This document shows positions 16,291 to 23,946 of a DNA stretch of 24,659 bases, one piece after another (within the stretch, counting starts at the first letter, position 1; each line of letters begins with the position of its first letter). Position numbers and translations under genes: made by a program. The stretch lies in NCBI GenBank assembly GCA_052389755.1, contig JBQTHP010000053.1, forward strand, positions 1 through 24,659, written 5' to 3'. The notes under the pieces were generated by a model. The model had not been told where the DNA came from, did no database searches, and worked only from the letters and a program-made list of their open reading frames with translations. Source of the DNA: JBQTHP01 sp052389755 (GTDB lineage Bacteria; Pseudomonadota; Gammaproteobacteria; Steroidobacterales; Steroidobacteraceae).

Positions 16291-17765
16291 ACGCCATCGA
16301 CCGCCGCACGGCAGCGAAGTGGCTCGGCGTCCTGTCGGCGACGCCATGGCTCGCCGCGTGTGTGCGCGAGCGGCCGAACGTGCTCTTCATCATGACGGAC
16401 GATCACGCACAGAGCGCGCTCGGCGTGTACGGCAACCGCATGCTCGAAACGCCGAACCTCGACCGCATCGGCAACGAAGGCGTGCGCTTCAACCAGGCCT
16501 TCGTCACGAACGCACTCTGCCTGCCGAGCCGCGCGACGTATCTCACCGGCCAGTACTCCCACACGCACGGCATGCGCACGAATGGGGAGGAATCCGGCTT
16601 CACGGGCGAGCCGAAGCTGCGCAACGAGACCACGTGGCCGAATCTCCTGCGCGCCGCGGGTTACTTCACAGGCGTGGTGGGCAAGTGGCACATCAACACG
16701 CCACCCGCGGGCTACGATCACACCGCGATTCTCCCGGGGCAGGGCATGTACTTCGACCCCGAGATGCTGATCAACGGCGCGCTCACGAGGCAGCGCGGCC
16801 ACACGGACGACGTGATCGGCGAGCAGGCGCTCGCTTTCCTGCGCAACCGCCCGAAGAACTTACCTTTCTGCCTGCTCTATCAGTTCAAGGCGCCGCATCG
16901 CGCCTGGGAGCCGGCGCCGCGCTTCGCAAAGGCCTTCGAGGATATCGAGATCCCGCTCCCGGCTACTTTCCACGAGACACTCGACGAACGTTCGCAGGCG
17001 CTGCAGAAATCCGAGATGCGCATCGGCGACATGCCGGATTTCGCGGGCCGCGGCGTTCCGGGCACCTTGCCGCCGAAGGAGCGCGCGCTCGCGAACTACC
17101 AGGCGCTGGTGAAGAACTATTACCGCGTACTGCTCGGCGTCGATGAAAACGTCGGCCGGACGCTCGAGCTTCTCGACCGCGAAGGACTCGCCGAGAACAC
17201 CCTTGTGCTCTACGCCTCGGACAACGGCTTCTTCCTCGGCGAGCACGGCCTCTACGACAAGCGGCTCATGTACGAGCCGTCGATCCGGGTGCCGATGCTG
17301 CTGCGCTGGCCGGCGGCCCTCGACGCGGGGCGCATCGACCGCGAGCACCTCGTGCTCAACATCGACGTTGCGCCGACTGTGCTCGATCTCTGCGGCGTGC
17401 ACGTGCCGGGCTCGATGCAAGGCACGAGCTGGTCACCGCTGCTGCGCGGCGCACGCACGCGCTGGCGCGAGGATTTTCTGTACGAGTACTACGAGTTTCC
17501 GGCCGCGCACTGCGTGCGCGCGCATCGGGGCGTGCGCGGGCGGCGCTGGAAGCTGATCCATTTCTGGCAGCACCCGCAGGAGCGGGAGTTGTACGATCTG
17601 GAGAACGACCCGGACGAGATGGTGAATCTCGCCGGACGAACCGAGCACGCGGCGCAGATGCAGCGGATGCAGCGCCGGCTCGCCGAGCTGCGACGCGAGC
17701 TCGACGACATCGATCCACCCGGCTACTTGCCGACCGCAGCCGATCCGGGGCGTTGCCCGGGCTGA
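16287..17765 (+). CDS. Formylglycine-dependent sulfatase (S1 family), predicted lipoprotein
   Basis: A 492-residue type I sulfatase of the alkaline-phosphatase superfamily. After the leader come NVLFIMTDDHAQSALGVYGN (metal-binding Asp38, Asp39), the maturation motif CLPSRATYLTG with Cys78 as the formylglycine precursor, HEPW-like substrate region KAPHRAWEPAP, and YASDNGFFLGEHGLYDKRLMYEPSIRVPML. The CxPSR form needs a formylglycine-generating enzyme, not seen in this window. The leader has Arg-Arg (residues 6-7), a hydrophobic segment and WLAAC (Cys25), suggesting a Tat-like lipoprotein. TTG at 16287 is the start, overlapping the ATPase stop, with GAAGAG upstream. It would remove sulfate from a glucan; some formylglycine relatives act on phosphonate or phosphate esters, so the substituent is not certain. 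Confidence 0.88.
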   Translation: MNAIDRRTAAKWLGVLSATPWLAACVRERPNVLFIMTDDHAQSALGVYGNRMLETPNLDRIGNEGVRFNQAFVTNALCLPSRATYLTGQYSHTHGMRTNGEESGFTGEPKLRNETTWPNLLRAAGYFTGVVGKWHINTPPAGYDHTAILPGQGMYFDPEMLINGALTRQRGHTDDVIGEQALAFLRNRPKNLPFCLLYQFKAPHRAWEPAPRFAKAFEDIEIPLPATFHETLDERSQALQKSEMRIGDMPDFAGRGVPGTLPPKERALANYQALVKNYYRVLLGVDENVGRTLELLDREGLAENTLVLYASDNGFFLGEHGLYDKRLMYEPSIRVPMLLRWPAALDAGRIDREHLVLNIDVAPTVLDLCGVHVPGSMQGTSWSPLLRGARTRWREDFLYEYYEFPAAHCVRAHRGVRGRRWKLIHFWQHPQERELYDLENDPDEMVNLAGRTEHAAQMQRMQRRLAELRRELDDIDPPGYLPTAADPGRCPG

Positions 17766-17791
17766 ACACCAGCAAAGGAGTTCGAAAGACC

Positions 17792-19834
17792 ATGTTGATC
17801 CGTTGCATTGGGCCGGCCCTGATGTTGATCGCGAGCTGTGCGTTCGCGGAGACCGCCACTCCGGTCGCTACGGTGTCCTCGCCGGGCGGCACGTTGAAGG
17901 TGACCGTCACGCTCAACAGCGAGGGGCGGCCCGGGTACTCCGTGACACGATCAGGCGCTCCGGTGATCGCAGAGTCGCGCCTGGGGTTCCTGCTGACCGA
18001 TGCACCGAAGCTCGAGCGCAGTTTCAGGGCGCAGTCGCATGTGACACGAAGCGTAGAGGAAACCTGGGAGCAGCCCTGGGGCGAGCGGCGTTACGTCCGC
18101 AACCACTTCAACGAGCTCAAAGTGACGCTGGTCGAGACGGCGCGCCTCGCGCGCCGCCTCATCGTCGTGTTCCGGGTCTATGACGACGGACTCGGGTTCC
18201 GTTACGAGTTTCCCGAGCAGCCACAACTGCAAGACGTCGGGATCCTCGAGGAGCTCACCGAATTCGCCGTGGTCGATCCGGCGACGGCGTGGTGGATACC
18301 GGGCGGCGAATGGAATCGCTACGAGTATCTCTATCGCAAGACACCGCTGGCCGAAGTCAGCCAGGCGCACACACCGCTGACCATCAGGACCGAGCGCGGC
18401 TTGCACATCGCGGTCCATGAAGCCGCCCTCGTCGATTACGCCGCCATGTGGCTGCGCCGCGTCGAAGGCCAGCGACTCAAGGCGGTGCTGTCGCCGTCGT
18501 CGCAGGGCGCGAAAGTGCGCCGGACGGCGCCGTTCACGACGCCGTGGCGCACCTTGCAGATCGCCGACACTGCCGCCGGGCTGTACATGTCGGATCTGAT
18601 CCTCAATCTCAACGAGCCGAACCGGCTGGGCGACGTCTCGTGGTTCAAGCCGGCCAAGTACATCGGCATCTGGTGGGAGATGCACATCGGTACCGGGAGC
18701 TGGGGATCGGGTCCCCGGCACGCGGCGACGACGCGCAACGCCAGACGCTACATAGACTTCGCCGCGAAGCACGGTTTTCGCGGCGTGCTGATCGAGGGCT
18801 GGAACGAAGGCTGGGATGGGGACTGGTTCGCGGGCGACTCCTTCAGCTTCACGAAGCCCTATCCCGACTTCGATCTCGAGGGCGTCGCGGCCTATGCGCG
18901 CCGCAAAGGGGTCCGCCTCGTCGGACATCACGAAACCTCCGGCAACGTCGCTCGCTACGAGAAGCAGCTCGCACCCGCTCTCGACCTGTACGCGAAACTC
19001 GGAATCGACAGCGTCAAGACCGGTTACGTCGCCGATGCGGGCGGCATCCGGGCGCTGGGTGAGGACGGCAGGATTCATTTCGAGTGGCACGACGGCCAGG
19101 TGCAGTCGGTGCACCACCTCAAAGTCGTGACCGAGGCGGCGAAGCGCCGCATTGCCGTGCTCCCGCACGAGCCGATCAAGGACACGGGACTCAGGCGCAC
19201 GTACCCGAACTGGGTGTCGCGCGAAGGCGCGCGCGGCATGGAGTACAACGCCTGGGGCGATCCTCCGAACCCGCCCGAGCACGAAGCGAACCTCGTGTTC
19301 ACCCGCATGCTCGCCGGGCCCTTCGATCTGACGCCCGGCGTCCTGAGCCTCGTCGGCGCGAATGGCCGGCCGATCCAGTCCACAATCGCGAAGCAGCTTG
19401 CGCTCTACGTCGTCATCTACGCTCCATTGCAGATGGCCGCGGACCTGCCCGAAAACTACGAAAAGTATCCGCGTCCGTTCCAGTTCATCAAAGACGTGCC
19501 GACGGACTGGGCCGACACGCGTGTGGTGAACGGCGAGGTCGGAGACTATGCGACGTTCGCACGCAAGGATCGCAACAGCGACGACTGGTACGTCGGCAGC
19601 GTCACCGACGAGAACGCACGCATGCTCGAAATACCGCTCGACTTCCTGGACGACGGGCGGCAGTACGTTGCGCAGATCTATCGAGACGGCGAGGGCGCCG
19701 ACTGGAAGTCGAACCGGCACGCCATCGTCATCGAGACTCGCGAGGTCAGGCGCGGCGAGGCCATGCAGTTGCACGTCGCGCCCGGCGGCGGCGCAGCGAT
19801 TCGCCTGCAGGCACGGGGCAAGCGCGCCCGGTGA
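17792..19834 (+). CDS. GH97 inverting alpha-glucosidase (SusB-like)
   Basis: A 680-residue secreted enzyme with the signal peptide MLIRCIGPALMLIASCAFA. The N-terminal beta-sandwich is followed by the catalytic barrel: KYIGIWWEMHIG, VLIEGWNEGWDGDW, VGHHETSGN (Glu381), LPHEPIKDTGLRRTYPN (Glu460) and RGMEYNAW (Glu484). Glutamates at all three places are what inverting, SusB-type GH97 alpha-glucosidases have, whereas retaining alpha-galactosidases carry an Asp nucleophile; the 24-residue spacing of the last two is the same as in SusB. The ATG at 17792 has AAAGGAG upstream and gives a clean signal peptide; an in-frame ATG at 17753 would mask it. It lies 26 bases after the sulfatase, probably the same transcript. 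It implies the target carries alpha-glucosyl linkages or that alpha-glucans are also used. Confidence 0.9.
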   Translation: MLIRCIGPALMLIASCAFAETATPVATVSSPGGTLKVTVTLNSEGRPGYSVTRSGAPVIAESRLGFLLTDAPKLERSFRAQSHVTRSVEETWEQPWGERRYVRNHFNELKVTLVETARLARRLIVVFRVYDDGLGFRYEFPEQPQLQDVGILEELTEFAVVDPATAWWIPGGEWNRYEYLYRKTPLAEVSQAHTPLTIRTERGLHIAVHEAALVDYAAMWLRRVEGQRLKAVLSPSSQGAKVRRTAPFTTPWRTLQIADTAAGLYMSDLILNLNEPNRLGDVSWFKPAKYIGIWWEMHIGTGSWGSGPRHAATTRNARRYIDFAAKHGFRGVLIEGWNEGWDGDWFAGDSFSFTKPYPDFDLEGVAAYARRKGVRLVGHHETSGNVARYEKQLAPALDLYAKLGIDSVKTGYVADAGGIRALGEDGRIHFEWHDGQVQSVHHLKVVTEAAKRRIAVLPHEPIKDTGLRRTYPNWVSREGARGMEYNAWGDPPNPPEHEANLVFTRMLAGPFDLTPGVLSLVGANGRPIQSTIAKQLALYVVIYAPLQMAADLPENYEKYPRPFQFIKDVPTDWADTRVVNGEVGDYATFARKDRNSDDWYVGSVTDENARMLEIPLDFLDDGRQYVAQIYRDGEGADWKSNRHAIVIETREVRRGEAMQLHVAPGGGAAIRLQARGKRAR

Positions 19835-19838
19835 GTGG

Positions 19839-19853
19839 ACCCGACAGCCGGGT
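19839..19853. other. Short hairpin before pyruvate carboxylase gene
   Basis: ACCCG and CGGGT form a 5-base-pair stem with a 5-base loop in the 50-base gap between the GH97 and pyruvate carboxylase genes. There is no T-run after it, so it is a poor terminator candidate. A TATGAT hexamer at 19868-19873 could be the -10 of a separate promoter for the next gene, with no good -35. Confidence 0.2.
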
Positions 19854-19884
19854 GCCCGCGTTGCCGCTATGATGTATCGGTCCC

Positions 19885-22800
19885 ATGCTCCAACGCATCC
19901 GCAGCCTGCTGGTCGCGAACCGCGGCGAGATCGCCATCCGCGTCATGCGCGCGGCGACCGAGCTCGGCGTCCGCACGGTGGTGATCCATTCGCACGAGGA
20001 CCGCTTCTCGCTGCACAGGATCAAGGCCGATGAAGCGTACGTCGTAGGGGAACGCAAAGGGCCCGTCGAGGCCTATCTCGACATCCCGGACATCCTGCGC
20101 GTCGCGCGCGAGGCGCAGGTCGACGCGATTCATCCCGGTTACGGCTTTCTTTCCGAGAACCCGGAATTCGCGGAGGCGTGCGCCCAGGACGGCTTCATCT
20201 TCATCGGCCCGCGTCCGGAGACGATGCGCACTCTCGGCAACAAGGTCGCCGCGCGCGAGCTCGCCCGGAATGCGGGCGTACCGGTCATGCCTGCCACGCC
20301 GCCGCTGCCCCTGTCGGTCTCCGAGTCCCGGAACCTTGCGCAGGCGATCGGCTTCCCCGTGATGCTGAAAGCGAGCTGGGGCGGCGGCGGGCGGGGCATG
20401 CGCATCGTCGAGAACGCCGCGCAGCTCGAAGAGCTTCTTCCGGTGGCACGCCGCGAAGCGAAGGCGGCGTTCGGCAACGACGAGGTTTACCTCGAGAGGC
20501 TGGTGCGCCGCGCGCGGCACGTCGAGGTGCAGATCCTCGGGGATGCGCACGGCAATCTCGTGCACGTATTCGAGCGCGACTGTACCGTGCAGCGGCGCAA
20601 CCAGAAGGTCGTGGAGCGCGCGCCCGCGGTATTCCTGAGCGGCTCTCAGCGGGCCGAGCTCACCGAGGCGGCGCTCGCCATCGGCCGTGCGGCCCGTTAC
20701 CAGAACGCCGGTACCGTCGAATTCCTGCAGGATGCCGACACCGGCAAGTTCTACTTCATCGAAGTGAACCCCCGCATTCAGGTGGAGCACACGGTCACCG
20801 AATGTGTCACCGGCATCGATCTGGTCAAGGCGCAGATCCGCATCGCCGACGGTGCCCGCATCGGCGAGGCCGGGAGCGGGGTGCCGAAACAGGAGGACAT
20901 CCGCGCGAGCGCGCACGCGCTCCAGTGTCGGGTGACGACCGAGGACCCGGAGAACAGCTTCATACCCGACTACGGCCGGCTCACCGCCTACCGCAGCCCG
21001 GCGGGCTTCGGCATCCGCCTGGATGCCGGCACCGCGTACACGGGCGCGATCATCACACGCTCGTACGACTCGCTGCTCGTGAAGGTCACCGCCTGGTCAC
21101 CCACACCCGAGGAGACGATCGCGCGGATGCACCGGGCGCTCTGGGAATTCCGCATTCGCGGCGTCGTGACCAACCTGCGCTTTCTGGATCAGCTCATCAC
21201 GCATCCGCGCTTCGCGCGTGCCGACTACACCACGAAGTTCATCGACGAGACTCCAGAGCTCTTCCATTGGCCGCGCCGGCGCGATCGCGCGACGCGCATT
21301 CTCTCTTTCATCGGCGAGGTGATCGTCAACGGCAATCCGGAGCTGAAGCAGCGCCAGCGTCCGGCGCGCTTCGCGACGCCACGCGTGCCGAAGGCGTCCG
21401 TGGCGGCCGCTCCACCCGCAGGCACGAAGCAGCTGCTCGACTCCGTCGGGCCGGAGAAGCTCGCGAAATGGATGCTGGCCGAGCCGCGCGTGCTGCTGAC
21501 CGACACCACGATGCGCGATGCGCACCAGTCCCTGATCGCCACGAGGCTGCGCACGATCGACATGACTGCGATTGCGCCGTACTACTCCCGGCTCCTCCCC
21601 GAGCTGTTCTCGGTGGAGTGCTGGGGCGGGGCGACCTTCGACGTCGCGATGCGCTTCCTGCGCGAGGATCCATGGCAGCGGCTCGGCGAGCTGCGCCAGC
21701 GCATGCCGAATCTCCTGCTGCAGATGCTGCTGCGGTCCGCAAACGCGGTGGGCTACACCAACTATCCCGACAACGTCGTGCGGTTCTTCGTGCAGCAGGC
21801 CGCGGCGAACGGCATCGACGTGTTCCGCATCTTCGATTCGCTCAACTGGGTCGAGAACATGCGTGTCGCGATCGACGCGGTGCTCGGCTCGGGCAAGCTG
21901 TGCGAGGCGGCGATCTGCTATACTGGCAACCTCACCGATCCGCGCGAGAAGAAATACACGCTCGACTACTACCTCGCGCTGGCGCGCGAGCTCAAGGCGG
22001 CCGGAACGCACGTCCTCGGCATCAAGGACATGGCCGGCTTGTGCAGGCCGCGCGCGGCCTACGCGCTCGTCAAGGCGCTGAAGGAAGAGATCGGCCTGCC
22101 GGTGCACTTCCACACGCACGACACCAGCGGCATCGCCGCCGCGAGCGTGATCGCCGCGGTGGATGCAGGCGCCGATGCCGTGGACGGCGCCATCGACGCG
22201 ATGAGCGGACTCACCTCGCAACCCAATCTGGGCTCGATCGTCGAGGCGCTGCGCCACGGGCCGCGCGATCCAGGTGTGGATCCGGCAAAGCTGCGGATGA
22301 TTTCCTCGTACTGGGAGCAGGTGCGCACGAACTACGGGGCTTTCGAAAGCGAGATCCGCTCGGGCGCCTCCGAGGTCTACGTTCACGGCATGCCGGGCGG
22401 GCAGTACACGAACCTTCGCGAGCAGGCGCGTTCGCTCGGCATCGAGGACGGGCGCTGGCCGGAGGTGGCGCAGGCCTATGCCGACGTCAACGAGCTCCTC
22501 GGCGACATCGTCAAGGTCACTCCGACGTCCAAGGCGGTGGGCGATCTCGCGATCCTCATGGTGACCAACGGCATCACGAAGAGCGCCGTGCTCGATCCGG
22601 ACACGCCCGTCGCATTTCCGGAATCGATCGTGCAGCTCTTCCGCGGCGATCTCGGTCAGCCACACCAGGGCTTCCCGAAGACGCTGCAGACCAAGGTGCT
22701 CCGGGGAGCTGCGCCCGTCACCGTCCGGCCCGGCGAGGTGCTACCGCCGGCGGACCTCGAGAAAGCGCGGGCGTTCATCCAGCAGCACATGCCGCGACCA

Positions 22801-23334
22801 GTGGAGGATACCGACCTCGCTTCATATCTGATGTATCCGCGGGTGTGGCTCGAATACGCGAATGACCGCATCCAGTTCGGCGATCCCGGCATCCTGCCTA
22901 CGCCGGTGTTTTTCTATGGCATGGAGGCAGGGCAGGAGATCGTGATCGATCTCGAGCGCGGCAAGACGCTCATCGTGAGTTACCTGGCGACGAGCGATCC
23001 GCATGAGGATGGCACGCGCACGGTGTTCTTCGAGCTGAACGGCCAGCCACGCTCGGTGCGGGTGCGCGACCGCAGCCAGGCGGCGAAGAGTCCCGCAACG
23101 CGCAAGGCCGACGCAGGCAATCCGAAGCATGTCGCTGCGCCGATGCCCGGCAAGGTCGTGACGGTCAACGTCGCCATCGGCCAGCGGATCGCGCGCGGCG
23201 AGGTGCTCGTGACGCTGGAGGCCATGAAGATGGAGGCGGCTGTGCGCGCGGACACCGATGGCGCAGTCGGCGAGGTCCTGGCAAAGGCGGGTTCGCACGT
23301 CGAAGCCAAGGACCTCCTCGTCGTGCTGGAATGA
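19885..23334 (+). CDS. pyc: Pyruvate carboxylase
   Basis: A 1149-residue single-chain biotin enzyme that carboxylates pyruvate to oxaloacetate to refill the TCA cycle. The biotin carboxylase part (about 1-450) has SLLVANRGEIAIRVMRA, the glycine-rich ATP-grasp loop WGGGGRGM near 165, ERDCTVQRRNQKVVERAP and FIEVNPRIQVEHTVTE. The carboxyltransferase part (about 530-830) has LLTDTTMRDAHQSLIATR, IKDMAGL, HFHTHDTSGI and MSGLTSQPN. The C-terminal biotinyl domain carries EAMKMEA with the biotinylated Lys1115, 35 residues from the end as usual. The length is normal for the whole family chain. The ATG at 19885 gives the canonical N-terminus although no clear Shine-Dalgarno precedes it. It follows GH97 by 50 bases but is probably a housekeeping gene with its own promoter. 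Confidence 0.97.
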   Translation: MLQRIRSLLVANRGEIAIRVMRAATELGVRTVVIHSHEDRFSLHRIKADEAYVVGERKGPVEAYLDIPDILRVAREAQVDAIHPGYGFLSENPEFAEACAQDGFIFIGPRPETMRTLGNKVAARELARNAGVPVMPATPPLPLSVSESRNLAQAIGFPVMLKASWGGGGRGMRIVENAAQLEELLPVARREAKAAFGNDEVYLERLVRRARHVEVQILGDAHGNLVHVFERDCTVQRRNQKVVERAPAVFLSGSQRAELTEAALAIGRAARYQNAGTVEFLQDADTGKFYFIEVNPRIQVEHTVTECVTGIDLVKAQIRIADGARIGEAGSGVPKQEDIRASAHALQCRVTTEDPENSFIPDYGRLTAYRSPAGFGIRLDAGTAYTGAIITRSYDSLLVKVTAWSPTPEETIARMHRALWEFRIRGVVTNLRFLDQLITHPRFARADYTTKFIDETPELFHWPRRRDRATRILSFIGEVIVNGNPELKQRQRPARFATPRVPKASVAAAPPAGTKQLLDSVGPEKLAKWMLAEPRVLLTDTTMRDAHQSLIATRLRTIDMTAIAPYYSRLLPELFSVECWGGATFDVAMRFLREDPWQRLGELRQRMPNLLLQMLLRSANAVGYTNYPDNVVRFFVQQAAANGIDVFRIFDSLNWVENMRVAIDAVLGSGKLCEAAICYTGNLTDPREKKYTLDYYLALARELKAAGTHVLGIKDMAGLCRPRAAYALVKALKEEIGLPVHFHTHDTSGIAAASVIAAVDAGADAVDGAIDAMSGLTSQPNLGSIVEALRHGPRDPGVDPAKLRMISSYWEQVRTNYGAFESEIRSGASEVYVHGMPGGQYTNLREQARSLGIEDGRWPEVAQAYADVNELLGDIVKVTPTSKAVGDLAILMVTNGITKSAVLDPDTPVAFPESIVQLFRGDLGQPHQGFPKTLQTKVLRGAAPVTVRPGEVLPPADLEKARAFIQQHMPRPVEDTDLASYLMYPRVWLEYANDRIQFGDPGILPTPVFFYGMEAGQEIVIDLERGKTLIVSYLATSDPHEDGTRTVFFELNGQPRSVRVRDRSQAAKSPATRKADAGNPKHVAAPMPGKVVTVNVAIGQRIARGEVLVTLEAMKMEAAVRADTDGAVGEVLAKAGSHVEAKDLLVVLE

Positions 23335-23338
23335 GCCG

Positions 23339-23575
23339 CTATCTTGCGAGCTGACGCTCCATCCGTGCGATGAGCGTGGACGGCTGGACGTCGAGTGCCT
23401 GCGCCAGCTTGCAGAGCGTGGTCAGTGTGGGCTGGCGCACGCCGCGCTCGATCTGACTGACGAACGTGCGATCGACGTCGGCGCCGAGCGCGAGCGCTTC
23501 CTGCGAGAGCCGGCGCGACTCACGGTGTTCGCGAAGGACCCGCCCGAACGCTCCAGGTATCAGATCCATGCGCAT
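23339..23575 (-). CDS. Small XRE-family helix-turn-helix regulator
   Basis: A 78-residue protein that is essentially one HTH_3 (Cro/C1-type) domain: FGRVLREHRESRRLSQEALALGADVDRTFVSQIERGVRQPTLTTLCKLAQALDV. The recognition helix lies in DRTFVSQIERG. There is no sensor or dimerisation domain, as in many single-domain XRE proteins. The start is ATG 23575, with ATG 23569 possible; neither has a clear Shine-Dalgarno. It is convergent with pyc, stops four bases apart. The upstream DNA is a decayed transposase-like fragment, so this small regulator may have come with mobile DNA; its target is unknown. Confidence 0.8.
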   Translation of the reverse strand: MRMDLIPGAFGRVLREHRESRRLSQEALALGADVDRTFVSQIERGVRQPTLTTLCKLAQALDVQPSTLIARMERQLAR

Positions 23576-23639
23576 GGCGCACGGATGGTCGAATCGCCAG
23601 AGGCCGTCGGTCCACAGGATATATCCGACAGGCTTGCGC

Positions 23640-23905
23640 TCAGGCGGACGAGTACGCGACGTATGTGCCGCTGGGATAGCCGATGGCGCGCGGAGGGACT
23701 TCCGCAGGCGCTCAGGCGCGTGCGCTCATCGCCTGGGCACGCGACGCAGCGGGGCATCGCCACGCTCAGCGAGGTGGCGCGGCGCCTGAATCGCGATCCC
23801 TCGACCCTCTCGATCGGCATCGAGCGATACAGCAAGACATGCCCGGACCTCTTTACGATCACGGCGCTCAAGGGTATCGGGCCGCTGCTTCGTCGCGTAA
23901 TCTGA
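23640..23905 (+). pseudogene. Decayed DnaA_C/REP-transposase-like HTH fragment
   Basis: One plus-strand frame ending at 23905 contains GIATLSEVARRLNRDPSTLS followed by IGIERYSKTCPDLF. This resembles the DnaA C-terminal-like helix-turn-helix found at the end of REP-associated tyrosine transposases (Y1_Tnp/RAYT). Just before it, a different frame reads AQARALIAWARDAAG, which is the expected preceding helix, so a frameshift lies near 23745. The catalytic HUH domain is not visible. No intact start is present. It is read as the 3' remnant of a transposase gene that sits between the small XRE regulator and proB. Confidence 0.5.
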
Positions 23906-23946
23906 CTGCTCTTGGGCAGCAGCCCGCCCGGGAGATCGGCTTCGAC

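Noticed and set aside
19839..19853. Hairpin considered as a rho-independent terminator after GH97
   Set aside because: The stem is only five base pairs and no T-run follows.
20178..22865. 895-codon plus-strand frame inside pyc
   Set aside because: It overlaps pyruvate carboxylase in another frame and has an arginine/alanine-rich shadow composition.
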